Below, piece by piece: positions 55,097 through 63,380 of a stretch of DNA of 64,000 bases. Location of the stretch: positions 1,178,001 to 1,242,000 of the forward strand of contig NZ_QTJP01000001.1 in NCBI RefSeq assembly GCF_003391115.1. Reading direction: 5' to 3'. The DNA is from Sphingomonas crusticola. Lineage in GTDB: Bacteria; Pseudomonadota; Alphaproteobacteria; Sphingomonadales; Sphingomonadaceae. Both the position numbers and the translations under genes were made by a program. The number at the start of each line of letters is the position of its first letter. Within the stretch, counting starts at the first letter, position 1. The notes beneath the pieces were generated by a model. It was not told the DNA's origin, searched no databases, and worked only from the letters and a program-made list of their open reading frames with translations.

Positions 55097-56668
55097 TCAG
55101 GTGCCGGGCTGGATGTAGGGCACCGCGGCAAAGAGCAGCCGCTCCTCGCGGCGAGGGTCATCGACGGTCCGCGCCGCCACGTCGAAGATCATCGTCGATC
55201 GCGTCTTGAGATCATATTTCGGCCAATGCGGCAGGCCCGGGTGATTGGGATCGCCGCTCCGCGTGAAAGCGAGATAGGCTCCCATGACATGGCCGCTGGC
55301 CGCGCGCGCTGCGGGGCCGGTGCCGGATGGCGATCCGGGCGCGTCGATCGTGCCGAACGACAGCGGGATATCCATGCCGTGCGGCGTGCCATGCGCCGGG
55401 TTCTGCTGCGAGACAAAGTCGACCTGATAGACGAAGGCCGGTGCGCCCGCCTTGGCGCGCTCTTCCGCCTCGATGACCTGCCCGCGCCAGCTCCGCCCGG
55501 CGGTGGTGGCGGAGTAGAAGACCTGGAGCGGCGTATAATTGGGGAAGAGCTGACGATACCGGCTGACGACATATTCGGGCAAGATGTCGATCCGCAATTC
55601 GGGCGCGATCCGCTCAGCGAGATTGTCCCAGCTAAGGCCCCGCACCGTCGGGCCGTTCTCGGGAATGAAGGCGCGGGTCTCGTCATGCATGTTGCCGAGC
55701 ATCATTGGAATGCTCAGCCCCTGCGGGTGGGCGTCGGGATAGAAAGGGTGGCGCAGCAGGATGCGCTGATCGAGCACGGGGCCGAAATAGACGCCGCCGG
55801 ACGCCAGGATCGGATCGTCGGCGTCCAATCCCTCGATCAGCCGCTCGGTCGGAAGCTCGCGCAGCCGGTCGATGGTCGAGGGCTCGAGCCCGAGCTTCTT
55901 GAGATAGGCGCGCGCACGGGCGGTGGCGTTGAGCGGGCCGGAGGCCGTCACCTGTTGCCCGCTCATCGTCACCGCACGGTGAAACAGACCTTTGGCGGCG
56001 GGCGTACCCATCAGCGTGGCGATCTTGGCACCTCCACCGGATTGGCCAAACACCATCACCTTGCCGGGATCGCCGCCGAACGCCGCGATATTGTCGCGCA
56101 CCCATCGGAGCGCGAGGATCAGGTCGAGCTGCCCGGCATTGCCGCTGTCGGGAAAGCGCGGGTCGAGCCGGGCAAGATAGAGATAGCCGAGCGCGTTGAG
56201 GCGGTGGTTGATCGTCACCACCACGACATCACCCTGCGCCGCGAGATGGCGGCCGTCGTTGAGCGGCGTCACCACGCTCCCGGTCGAATAGGCTCCGCCA
56301 TGGATGTAGACCATGACCGGGCGGCGCGCGGCGGGGTTGGGACCGGGCGTCCACACGTTGAGGAACAGGCAATCCTCGCTGGTCGGACCGATGCGGCCAC
56401 CCTTTTGCGGGCAGGAGGGTGCAAAATCGGTGGCGTCGGCCGGCTCGGCCCATGGCGTCGGCGCGAGCGGCGCGAGGAAGCGGCGCGGGCGCGTATCCTG
56501 GCCGTAACGCAAGCCGCGAAAGACATGGAGGCCGTCCTCGATCGTACCGCGCACGGGACCGGCACGGGTCCGCACCACGGACGATGCGGCGGCGGCGCGG
56601 AGGCGGACCGGGATCGCCAGGGCGGCGGCACCCGCGAGCAAGGCGCGGCGATCGAACCCGCCCATCAT
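55097..56668 (-). CDS. Exported type B carboxylesterase
   Basis: 523 residues from ATG 56668, overlapping the kduD stop by four bases (ATGA); the frame to 57055 is a shadow of kduD. The N-terminus has a Tat-like signal (FDRRALLAGAAALAIP). Family features are SEDCLFLNVWTP, VYIHGGAYSTGS (oxyanion hole), FGQSGGGAK, where the nucleophile elbow is GQSGG rather than the usual GESAG, and AHGTPHGMDIPLSFG with the catalytic His. Type B carboxylesterases hydrolyse acyl or aryl esters; in a pectin locus a methyl, acetyl or feruloyl ester is likely. Exact ester unknown. Confidence 0.85.
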   Translation of the reverse strand: MMGGFDRRALLAGAAALAIPVRLRAAAASSVVRTRAGPVRGTIEDGLHVFRGLRYGQDTRPRRFLAPLAPTPWAEPADATDFAPSCPQKGGRIGPTSEDCLFLNVWTPGPNPAARRPVMVYIHGGAYSTGSVVTPLNDGRHLAAQGDVVVVTINHRLNALGYLYLARLDPRFPDSGNAGQLDLILALRWVRDNIAAFGGDPGKVMVFGQSGGGAKIATLMGTPAAKGLFHRAVTMSGQQVTASGPLNATARARAYLKKLGLEPSTIDRLRELPTERLIEGLDADDPILASGGVYFGPVLDQRILLRHPFYPDAHPQGLSIPMMLGNMHDETRAFIPENGPTVRGLSWDNLAERIAPELRIDILPEYVVSRYRQLFPNYTPLQVFYSATTAGRSWRGQVIEAEERAKAGAPAFVYQVDFVSQQNPAHGTPHGMDIPLSFGTIDAPGSPSGTGPAARAASGHVMGAYLAFTRSGDPNHPGLPHWPKYDLKTRSTMIFDVAARTVDDPRREERLLFAAVPYIQPGT

Positions 56669-57420
56669 CGCGCGAGCCAGCCGCCGTCCACGGCGAGAAT
56701 ATGTCCGGTCACGTAATCGGATGCCGACGAGGCGAGGAACACCGCCGCCCCGCCAAGATCGGCGGGGTCGCCCCAGCGGCCGGCCGGGATCCGATCGAGG
56801 ATTGCGCGGTTGCGCACCGGATCCGACTGCAGCGCAGTGGTGTTGTTGGTGGCGATATAGCCGGGCGCGATGCCGTTGACCTGCACGCTTTTGCCCGCCC
56901 ATTCGTTGGCCAGCAACTTGGTCATGCCGGCGACGCCCGACTTGGACGCGGTATAGCTCGGCACGCGAATCCCGCCCTGGAAGCTCAGCAGCGAGGCGAT
57001 GTTGATGATCTTGCCGCCGCCCTGCGCGATCATGTGCCGCCCCGCGGCCTGGCACAGGAAGAAAACCGACTTGAGGTTGGTGTCGATCACCGCATCCCAG
57101 TCGGCTTCGGTGAAATCCACCGCGTCGGCGCGACGGATGATGCCGGCATTGTTGACGAGAATATCGAGCCGGCCGAGCTTTTCCAGCGTCTCGTCGATCA
57201 CGCGCTGGACCGGCTCGATCGTGGAAAGGTCGGCGCTGATCACCTCCGCCGTGCGGCCGAGCGCGCGGGCCTGCGCGACGGTATCTTCGGCGGGCGTGCG
57301 TCCGACCGCCGCAATGTCGGCACCGGCTTGCGCCAGCGCCAGCGCGATCGCCTGGCCGATGCCGGTATTGGCGCCGGTGATTACCGCTACCTTGCCGGTC
57401 AGATCGAAGGGGTTGGTCAT
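56665..57420 (-). CDS. kduD: 2-dehydro-3-deoxy-D-gluconate 5-dehydrogenase (KduD)
   Basis: 251 residues, the normal KduD length. The short-chain dehydrogenase motifs are TGANTGIG (NAD binding), NNAG, and the YTASK active site with Ser upstream. KduD-specific regions are present, including PGYIATNNTTALQSDPVRNR and ILDRIPAGRWGDPADLGG. The enzyme reduces 2,5-diketo-3-deoxygluconate (DKII) to 2-keto-3-deoxygluconate using NADH. It follows kduI, with a hairpin-forming repeat between them, and overlaps the carboxylesterase start. Together with KduI it processes the unsaturated uronate released by pectate lyase action. Confidence 0.95.
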   Translation of the reverse strand: MTNPFDLTGKVAVITGANTGIGQAIALALAQAGADIAAVGRTPAEDTVAQARALGRTAEVISADLSTIEPVQRVIDETLEKLGRLDILVNNAGIIRRADAVDFTEADWDAVIDTNLKSVFFLCQAAGRHMIAQGGGKIINIASLLSFQGGIRVPSYTASKSGVAGMTKLLANEWAGKSVQVNGIAPGYIATNNTTALQSDPVRNRAILDRIPAGRWGDPADLGGAAVFLASSASDYVTGHILAVDGGWLAR

Positions 57421-57427
57421 TCCGTCT

Positions 57428-57525
57428 CCTTCTCCCTCCCGCTTGCGGGAGGGGTCGGGGGAGGGGCTGCTATGGTAGCAACCTCACTCCCTCCCCTAGC
57501 TTCCTCCCGCAAGCGGAAGGAGAAC
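57428..57525. repeat. REP-like inverted repeat between kduI and kduD
   Basis: CCGCTTGCGGGAGG (about 57439-57452) and its exact reverse complement CCTCCCGCAAGCGG (about 57503-57516) face each other across about 50 bases that also contain GGGGGAGGGG and CCCTCCCC. The whole can fold into a long imperfect hairpin. The composition (CTCCC-GC-TTGC-GGGAG) is that of the dispersed intergenic palindromes common in sphingomonad genomes. It may attenuate or stabilise the operon message between kduI and kduD. Confidence 0.7.
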
Positions 57526-57527
57526 AC

Positions 57528-58367
57528 TCACGCGAGCTGGCAGATATCGAGCACGTTCATGTCGGTATAATCCTGGTTCTCGCCCGCCATCGCCCAGATG
57601 AAGGCGTAAGCGCGAGTTCCGGAGCCCATGTGGATCGACCAAGGTGGCGAGATCACCGCTTCTTCGTTCGCCATGACGATGTGCCGCATCGCCTCGCCCT
57701 CACCCATATAATGGAACACGCGGTCGTTGGGGCCGTCGAGTTCGAAGTAGAAATAAATCTCGCTGCGCCGCTCATGGATGTGCGGCGGCATCGTGTTCCA
57801 GACGCTGCCTTCCTTGAGTACGGTCAGGCCCATCACGAGCTGGGCGCTATCGCACACGCCGGGAATGACGAGCTGGAAGATGGTACGCTCGTTCGATTCG
57901 GCGAGGCTGCCGCGCTCGAGCGCATTGGCGTCGGCGATGGACAATTTGCGGGTCTGAAACGCCTTATGCGCCGGGCAGGAGGCAAGATAGAAACGCGCGC
58001 CGGCCCCCGAAAACTGGACGTCGCGGGCACCCATGGTGACGTAGAGGCAGTCCTTGTTGCCAAGCGTGAACGCCTCCCCGTCGACCGTCACGATCCCGTC
58101 GACCTTACCGACATTGACGATCGCAAGCTCGCGGCGTTCCAGGAAGGGATGGTCTGCCGCGGACGGCGGCTCGGTCTGGTCGGGCAGTTTGACGCTGCCG
58201 GCGCCAACCGCGACGCCGCCGATCACGAAGCGGTCGGCATGGGTGTAATTGAGGACGCATTCGCCCTCGCGAAACAGGCCGCCGATCAGGTAACGATCGC
58301 GCAATTCCTCATTGGCGACGCACTCCATCATGTCGGGGTGGGTGGCATAATAGGTCTTTTCGAACAT
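57528..58367 (-). CDS. kduI: 5-dehydro-4-deoxy-D-glucuronate isomerase (KduI)
   Basis: 279 residues from ATG 58367 ([12 protein letters not shown]); the frame is open for five more codons upstream, but this start matches the family (E. coli KduI has 278) and follows GGGAGAGAT. The cupin metal site is visible as [17 protein letters not shown] with two His and one Glu, and a later His in [14 protein letters not shown]. It isomerises 5-keto-4-deoxyuronate (DKI) to DKII, the step before KduD. Its promoter carries the LacI-type operator 23 bases upstream, so it is the first gene of the kduI-kduD-esterase-DUF885 unit. Confidence 0.96.
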   Translation of the reverse strand: MFEKTYYATHPDMMECVANEELRDRYLIGGLFREGECVLNYTHADRFVIGGVAVGAGSVKLPDQTEPPSAADHPFLERRELAIVNVGKVDGIVTVDGEAFTLGNKDCLYVTMGARDVQFSGAGARFYLASCPAHKAFQTRKLSIADANALERGSLAESNERTIFQLVIPGVCDSAQLVMGLTVLKEGSVWNTMPPHIHERRSEIYFYFELDGPNDRVFHYMGEGEAMRHIVMANEEAVISPPWSIHMGSGTRAYAFIWAMAGENQDYTDMNVLDICQLA

Positions 58368-58389
58368 CTTTATCTCTCCCAACCCCGTT

Positions 58390-58403
58390 GGTAACCGGTG
58401 TCA
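58390..58403. promoter_or_regulatory. LacI-type operator upstream of kduI
   Basis: GGTAACCGGTGTCA, flanked by TT and A, lies 23 bases before the kduI ATG and 23 bases after the lacI stop. It is an exact match to the site at 53865-53878. The close position fits steric blockage of kduI transcription. Confidence 0.72.
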
Positions 58404-58425
58404 AATTCGAGTGCAAGCGCCGGAT

Positions 58426-59445
58426 TTAGTTCTCCGGCGGCGCAACCGAGCCGCGCTTAACCAGCGTCGAGATGAACATCGAGGGCTCTTCGACGTCATG
58501 ATCCTCGCCGATCATGTCCCCGATCAGCTTCAGCGCCGCCGATCGGGCCATCGATTCCGTTGGCCAGTGCACCGTGGTGAGCGGCGGCCACAGGCGGGCC
58601 GCCAGCGGCGAATCGTCGAAGCCGATGATCGACAGCTGTTCAGGCACCGACAGGCCGCGCTGGCGCGCCGCCAGCAACACGCCCGCCGCCATATCGTCAT
58701 TGGATGCGAAGATCGCGGTCGGGCGCGGGCTGACGTCGAGCAGGCTCTGGGTGGCGGCGATGCCGCTCTCGAACGTGTAATTGCCGTCGGCGACCAGGCT
58801 GCGCGGAAGCTTGATGCCCGCCTCGACGAGCGCGTCTTCGAACCCCTGGCGCCGCTCGCGCGCCGAGCGGAAGCCGTGCGGGCCGGTGATCAGGCCGATG
58901 CGGCGATGGCCCTGCTTGATCAAATAGCGGGTGGCGTCGGCGACCGCCTGGCGATCGTTGGAGGCGACCATATGCTGGGGATCGTCGAGCTCGGCCGAGC
59001 CCATCCGCACATAGCGGCAGCCGAGATCCTTGCAGACCTCGGCCAGCTGATCATTTTCGGAAATGGGCGGCAGCAGCACGACGCCGAACAGCCGCTGGCG
59101 CGCGAGGAAATCGCGCACGTCGACGAGCATCGTCGCGGAACCGCGATCAACCGGGCGGACGATCATCTCGAATTCCGTGTCGCGCAATGCGCGCAAGATA
59201 CCCTGCTGGACGTTAAGCACGGTCTGCGCGCTGGGATTGTCGTGGACGAGACCGATCAGGAAGTTGCGGCGCAGCGCCAGCGCGCGCGCCTGCGGATTGG
59301 GCACATAGCCGGTCTCCTTGATCACCGCCTCGACCCGGTCGCGCGTGTCGTCGTTGAGCAGGGGCGAGCGGTTGATGACCCGGCTCACGGTCTTTTTGGA
59401 CACGCCCGACAGGCGCGCAATGTCGTTGATCGTGGGTTTCGCCAT
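58426..59445 (-). CDS. LacI-family regulator of the pectin locus
   Basis: 339 residues from ATG 59445; the frame is open upstream but MAKPTINDIARLSGVSKKTV is the standard LacI start. The HTH is followed by the hinge (NPQARALALRR) and the effector-binding domain (LIGLVHDNPSAQ, GHRRIGLITG, PTAIFASNDDMAAGVL, SIIGFDDSPLA). It is the only regulator in the locus and shares a divergent promoter with the FAH-superfamily gene. Four ACCGGT-centred operators nearby outline its regulon. The likely inducer is KDG or a similar uronate intermediate, by analogy with KdgR function, though KdgR itself is an IclR protein in enterobacteria. Confidence 0.92.
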   Translation of the reverse strand: MAKPTINDIARLSGVSKKTVSRVINRSPLLNDDTRDRVEAVIKETGYVPNPQARALALRRNFLIGLVHDNPSAQTVLNVQQGILRALRDTEFEMIVRPVDRGSATMLVDVRDFLARQRLFGVVLLPPISENDQLAEVCKDLGCRYVRMGSAELDDPQHMVASNDRQAVADATRYLIKQGHRRIGLITGPHGFRSARERRQGFEDALVEAGIKLPRSLVADGNYTFESGIAATQSLLDVSPRPTAIFASNDDMAAGVLLAARQRGLSVPEQLSIIGFDDSPLAARLWPPLTTVHWPTESMARSAALKLIGDMIGEDHDVEEPSMFISTLVKRGSVAPPEN

Positions 59446-59541
59446 ATGGCTTGTTCCGCTCCCTTGGTGCACAGCATAACCATGCGCTGGGCCCGTGTCC
59501 CATCGATCTTTGCGGCCAATCGTTATCGGCCGGCTTGCGGT

Positions 59542-59555
59542 TGACACCGGTTTCC
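59542..59555. promoter_or_regulatory. LacI-type operator in the lacI / FAH divergent promoter
   Basis: TGACACCGGTTTCC matches the reverse complement of the sites at 53865 and 58390 at 13 of 14 positions. It lies 40 bases upstream of the FAH-superfamily GTG and about 97 bases upstream of lacI, so it could control both and give autoregulation. Confidence 0.68.
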
Positions 59556-59594
59556 CTTAATCGAATCGCAAATGATTTGGGGAGTGAGGGGCGG

Positions 59595-60404
59595 GTGACG
59601 ACGGCTGTAAGCAGCGATTTGCGCAGCATTGCCCGGAGGTTCGTGGCGGCGCGCCGGGCGGGGGAATCACCGATCGACTATCCGGGATCGATGCCGCGCG
59701 CGCTGGACGAGGCTTATGCCATCCAGGATTTCGCGCTGGCCGAGGATGGCGATCGCATCGTCGGCTGGAAGGTTGGGCGCATTGGGGAGGCCGATCTGCC
59801 CCATTACGACGTCAACCGCCTCGCCGGGCCGATCTTCGCGCGCCATGTCTTTCAGGATCAGGGCACCCCCCTGCAGATGACGATCTTCGCCGGCGGCTTC
59901 GGCGCGGCCGAGGCCGAATTCCTGCTCCGCATCGGTGCCGATGTCTCACAGGACAAAGTGAGCTATACGATGGATGAGGCGGCCGCTTTGGTCGACGCCG
60001 TGCATGTCGGCATCGAGATAGCGAGCTCGCCCTTCCCTGGCATTAATGTGCATGGTCCGGCGGTAACGGTGTCCGACTTTGGCAACAACAATGGGCTGAT
60101 CGTCGGCGCAGAAATTCCCGACTGGCGCACCAGCGGCTTCGAACGCTGGCCCGTGAGCCTGCTGATCGACGGCGCGGAGGCCGGGCGAGCGACGACCGAG
60201 ACGATGCTGGACGGGGCAGTCGGGGCTGTGCGCTTCCTGCTCGAGCTGCTGGCGCGGCGCGGCATCGCGATTCCGGCCGGGACCTGGGTTTCGACCGGGG
60301 CGGTGACCGGCGTCCACGAAGTTCGCCCGGGGCAAAATGTGGTAGCGCGCTTTGGCGATAATCTGGCTATCACCTGCACTATCGAGGCGGCAAAGACCGC
60401 ATAA
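59595..60404 (+). CDS. FAH-superfamily 2-keto-4-pentenoate hydratase-like enzyme
   Basis: 269 residues from GTG 59595, with a GGAGTGAGG stretch upstream; the frame from 59451 crosses the operator region and is not coding there. The family pattern includes IVGWKVGRIG near 50, AEAEFLLRIGADV with the E-x-E metal ligands near 100, HVGIEIASSPF and a C-terminal VRPGQNVVARFGD. Members of this MhpD/FAH group hydrate or hydrolyse 2-keto acids with pyruvate release. With KduI/KduD and an L-fuconate dehydratase nearby, it may act on a 2-keto-3-deoxy or 2,4-diketo-3-deoxy sugar acid. It is operonic with the ExuT-like transporter 20 bases downstream. Confidence 0.78.
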   Translation: MTTAVSSDLRSIARRFVAARRAGESPIDYPGSMPRALDEAYAIQDFALAEDGDRIVGWKVGRIGEADLPHYDVNRLAGPIFARHVFQDQGTPLQMTIFAGGFGAAEAEFLLRIGADVSQDKVSYTMDEAAALVDAVHVGIEIASSPFPGINVHGPAVTVSDFGNNNGLIVGAEIPDWRTSGFERWPVSLLIDGAEAGRATTETMLDGAVGAVRFLLELLARRGIAIPAGTWVSTGAVTGVHEVRPGQNVVARFGDNLAITCTIEAAKTA

Positions 60405-60423
60405 TCAGGCGGAGAGAACCAGG

Positions 60424-61731
60424 ATGGCGACGAACGGCACCGAGCACCCCGAAGTTGCGGCTGCGGTGGAGCGGGTTGGACGTTACCGCTGGGTGATCTG
60501 CGCGCTGCTGTTCGCAGCGACCGCCATCAATTATATCGACCGCCAGATGATCGGCGTGCTCGAGCCCGATTATCTCCGCCACGAATTCCATTGGACGCCG
60601 GGCGATTATGCGCAGCTCGTCTTCACCTTCCAGCTGGCCTACGCGATCGGCTATCTCGGCTTTGGCCGGATCGTCGACTGGATTGGCGCGCGGATGGGCT
60701 ATGCGGTCGCGGTCGGCGTGTGGACCTTGTTCCACGTCCTGCATGGCGGCGTCGGCTCGATCACGCAGTTCGCAATGGTGCGGTTCGGGCTCGGCATTGG
60801 CGAGTCGGGCAATTTTCCGGCGGGCGTGAAGGCGGTTACCGACTGGTTCCCGCAAAAGGAGCGCGCGCTCGCCATCGGGGTGTTCAACGCCGGATCCAAT
60901 GTCGGCGCGATCCTGACGCCACTGATCGTGCCCGCGATCACGCTCGCTTACGGCTGGCGGATGGCGTTCATCGTCACCGGCATATTGGGCGTGCTGTGGG
61001 TGATCGCCTGGTTGCTGCTGTATCGCGATCCGCAGAGCCACAAGCGCGTCGGCGCGGCCGAGCTCGCCCACATCCGCCAGGATCCGGCCGATCCGGTCGT
61101 GAGGGTCAAGGGCCTGTGGCCAAAGCTGCTGACGACGCGCGAAACCTGGGCCTATGCGCTCGGCAAATTCTTCATCGACCCGATCTGGTGGTTCTATCTG
61201 TTCTGGCTGCCGCCCTATCTGCACGACACCTATCACCTCAACCTGGTCGGCTTCGGCCTGCCGATCGCCGCGATCTACTTATTATCGGATGTCGGCAGCG
61301 TCGCCGGCGGCTGGCTGTCCGGACGCCTGATGAAGGCGGGGATGACGGCCAACAAGGCGCGCAAGCTCACCATGCTGATTTGCGCTTTCTGCATCCTGCC
61401 GGTGGTGACGACGCAATATATCGACAGCGTGTGGATCAACGTGCTGATCATCGGCATCGCGGCGGCAGGCCATCAGGCCTTCTCAGCCAACCTCTATACC
61501 GTGCCGTCCGATACCTTCCCGCGCTATGCGGTGGGATCGGTGATCGGAATTGGCGGCACGGTCGGCGCGATCGGGGGGATGCTGTTCTCGCTTTATATCG
61601 GCAAGATATTGGATGGTCTGGGGACCTATTCCGCCATCTTCGCGGTAGCGGGCGGCTCCTATTTCGTCGCCTTGCTGTGCATCCATCTGCTCTCGCCACG
61701 GCTGGAGCGGGCCAAGATCACCGCCGGATAA
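60424..61731 (+). CDS. MFS hexuronate/sugar-acid transporter (ExuT-like)
   Basis: 435 residues from ATG 60424. Twelve membrane helices with the anion:cation symporter family signatures: AINYIDRQMIGVLEPDY in helix 1, RIVDWIGARMGYAVAV after helix 2, VRFGLGIGESGNFPAGVKAVTDWFP, and WWFYLFWLPPYL in helix 7. This matches ExuT-type galacturonate/glucuronate transporters. It would carry uronates or unsaturated uronate products across the inner membrane after periplasmic cleavage. It shares the operator-controlled promoter of the FAH-superfamily gene. Confidence 0.88.
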   Translation: MATNGTEHPEVAAAVERVGRYRWVICALLFAATAINYIDRQMIGVLEPDYLRHEFHWTPGDYAQLVFTFQLAYAIGYLGFGRIVDWIGARMGYAVAVGVWTLFHVLHGGVGSITQFAMVRFGLGIGESGNFPAGVKAVTDWFPQKERALAIGVFNAGSNVGAILTPLIVPAITLAYGWRMAFIVTGILGVLWVIAWLLLYRDPQSHKRVGAAELAHIRQDPADPVVRVKGLWPKLLTTRETWAYALGKFFIDPIWWFYLFWLPPYLHDTYHLNLVGFGLPIAAIYLLSDVGSVAGGWLSGRLMKAGMTANKARKLTMLICAFCILPVVTTQYIDSVWINVLIIGIAAAGHQAFSANLYTVPSDTFPRYAVGSVIGIGGTVGAIGGMLFSLYIGKILDGLGTYSAIFAVAGGSYFVALLCIHLLSPRLERAKITAG

Positions 61732-61733
61732 CG

Positions 61734-61775
61734 CCACGCACGCCAGCCTGCCGGTAAGCAGGCCGCGTGCGGTGG
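61734..61775. terminator. Bidirectional hairpin terminator between transporter and GH29
   Basis: CCACGCACGC pairs with GCGTGCGGTGG (one bulged G), and inside it GCCTGC pairs with GCAGGC around a CGGTAA loop. The structure fills the gap between the two convergent stop codons. There is no clear U-run on either side, so efficiency is uncertain, but position and stem length favour a terminator. Confidence 0.55.
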
Positions 61776-61778
61776 ATG

Positions 61779-63380
61779 CTAGACCAGGCCGTCCCCTTCA
61801 AGCCGGACAACCGGCACGAACTGCCCGGGAAGGGCCGGCGGCAAAGTCAGGGTGGTCGCATCCGGCTCTTGCCGGATCTGGACGATATCGCCCCCGAGCA
61901 ATGAGGCGCGGGCGATTCTGGCGCCGTTGAGTGCGCGCCGACCGAGTGACGGCACGCGCACCGGCCGCTCCGGCCAGGCCAGCAGTGCCATGTGCAGCAC
62001 GCCGTGCTTGACTGTGAAGCGGACATCTTCGGGCTGGAAGCCGGTGACCTTGCCCTCGCCGAACGCGCCGCCTTCGAGCCTGGTCGGCCCTTCGCCGTAG
62101 ATGCGCCACGGCCGCGATCCGTGGATCGCCGCCCCGTTGATCGCCATCCAGGCGGTAATGCCGGCGACGATCTTCTCTTCTTCGCTGTCGATCGTTCCGT
62201 TCCCGCGGACGGGGATCGACAGCAGCAAATTGCCGTTCTTGGAGACGACGTCGCACAGCCGCTGGATGACCTGGAGTGCCGGCACGTAGCTTTTGTCGAC
62301 GAAGCGCTGGCGGTTATAATGCCAGTCGCCGATGCAGGTGCAGGTCTGCCACGGCTCCGCGCGCAGATGATCGCTATAGCCGCGCTCGATATCCTCCATC
62401 AGCGCGCCACGCTGATCCTGGGTCAGCTTCTTGGCGGTGACGACAACGTCGACCTTGCCATGCCATTCGGTCGACTTGGCATAATAATGGGCGAGCGCCT
62501 CCAGCCCGGCAGCGCCGAACGGCACGCCGGTATCGTCGAGATAAACCATGTCGGGCCTGTATTTCTCGACCAACTCCTGCTGGCGCGCGAGCCAGTTGGC
62601 GACGAAGCGTGCCGGCGCGGGCGGCGCGGTTTCGATCCACTGGCCGTCATGCGCGTCATGCCAGGCATCCATCGCCTTGATCGACGTGATGCCGTCGGGA
62701 GCCGCATACCAGGGACCGGTGTAGAGTTCCTGCGGGTCGAGGCCTTCCCACCATGTGCCCTTGCCGTCCGCCTTGGTCAGCTTGAACGCGTCGTAGCGCT
62801 CGCCACGGCGCGGCCCCTCGGCGTCATAGCCATAGGCCACCTGCCACCAATGCCAGGCGTGCGAGCTATGATTGCTGACACCGAAGCGCAGCCCAGCCCT
62901 GCGCACCGCCTTTTCCCAGGTGCCGATAATGTCGCGCTTCGGCCCTACACGCAGCGTATTCCAGGAATGGTGGCTGCTGTTCCAGGTGTCGAGATTGTCG
63001 TGGTGGCTGGCGATGGCCATGAAATATTTGGCGCCGGCTTTTTTATACAGCGCGATCAGCGCTTCCGGATCCCATGCCTCGGCCTTCCACGCTCCCTCGA
63101 TCTCTAGGAAGCCGCGGTCGGCCGGATGGCCGTAATGTTTGAGGTGATGGTCGTAAAAAGGATTGCCCTGGACGTACATCAGCCGCCCGTACCAATCGCC
63201 GGCCTCGGGAACGCATTGCGCGCTCCAATGCGCCCAGATGCCGAACTTGGCGTCGCGAAACCAGTCGGGCGGCGTGTAGGCACGTGTCAGCGACGCCCAG
63301 TCGGGTGCGATTGCAGCGGCGGCTCGCGTCGCCATCGCGGCAGCAGCGGCTGCCATGAGGCCGCGGCGGCCGACCTTCAT
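61779..63380 (-). CDS. Tat-exported GH29-type alpha-L-fucosidase
   Basis: 533 residues from ATG 63380, overlapping the fucD stop as ATGA. The N-terminus is a Tat-like signal (KVGRRGLMAAAAAAMATRAAAA). The GH29 barrel is recognisable: FRDAKFGIWAHWSAQCVPE, GAKYFMAIASHHDNLDTWNS, FGVSNHSSHAWHW, and PDMVYLDDTGVPF carrying the nucleophile Asp on strand 4 (usually written W-F-D-G). NGNLLLSIPVRGNGTID closes the catalytic domain. The YLDD variant means the position of the nucleophile should be checked by alignment. With fucD directly upstream it would release L-fucose from rhamnogalacturonan II or xyloglucan and feed it to oxidation. Confidence 0.85.
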   Translation of the reverse strand: MKVGRRGLMAAAAAAMATRAAAAIAPDWASLTRAYTPPDWFRDAKFGIWAHWSAQCVPEAGDWYGRLMYVQGNPFYDHHLKHYGHPADRGFLEIEGAWKAEAWDPEALIALYKKAGAKYFMAIASHHDNLDTWNSSHHSWNTLRVGPKRDIIGTWEKAVRRAGLRFGVSNHSSHAWHWWQVAYGYDAEGPRRGERYDAFKLTKADGKGTWWEGLDPQELYTGPWYAAPDGITSIKAMDAWHDAHDGQWIETAPPAPARFVANWLARQQELVEKYRPDMVYLDDTGVPFGAAGLEALAHYYAKSTEWHGKVDVVVTAKKLTQDQRGALMEDIERGYSDHLRAEPWQTCTCIGDWHYNRQRFVDKSYVPALQVIQRLCDVVSKNGNLLLSIPVRGNGTIDSEEEKIVAGITAWMAINGAAIHGSRPWRIYGEGPTRLEGGAFGEGKVTGFQPEDVRFTVKHGVLHMALLAWPERPVRVPSLGRRALNGARIARASLLGGDIVQIRQEPDATTLTLPPALPGQFVPVVRLEGDGLV

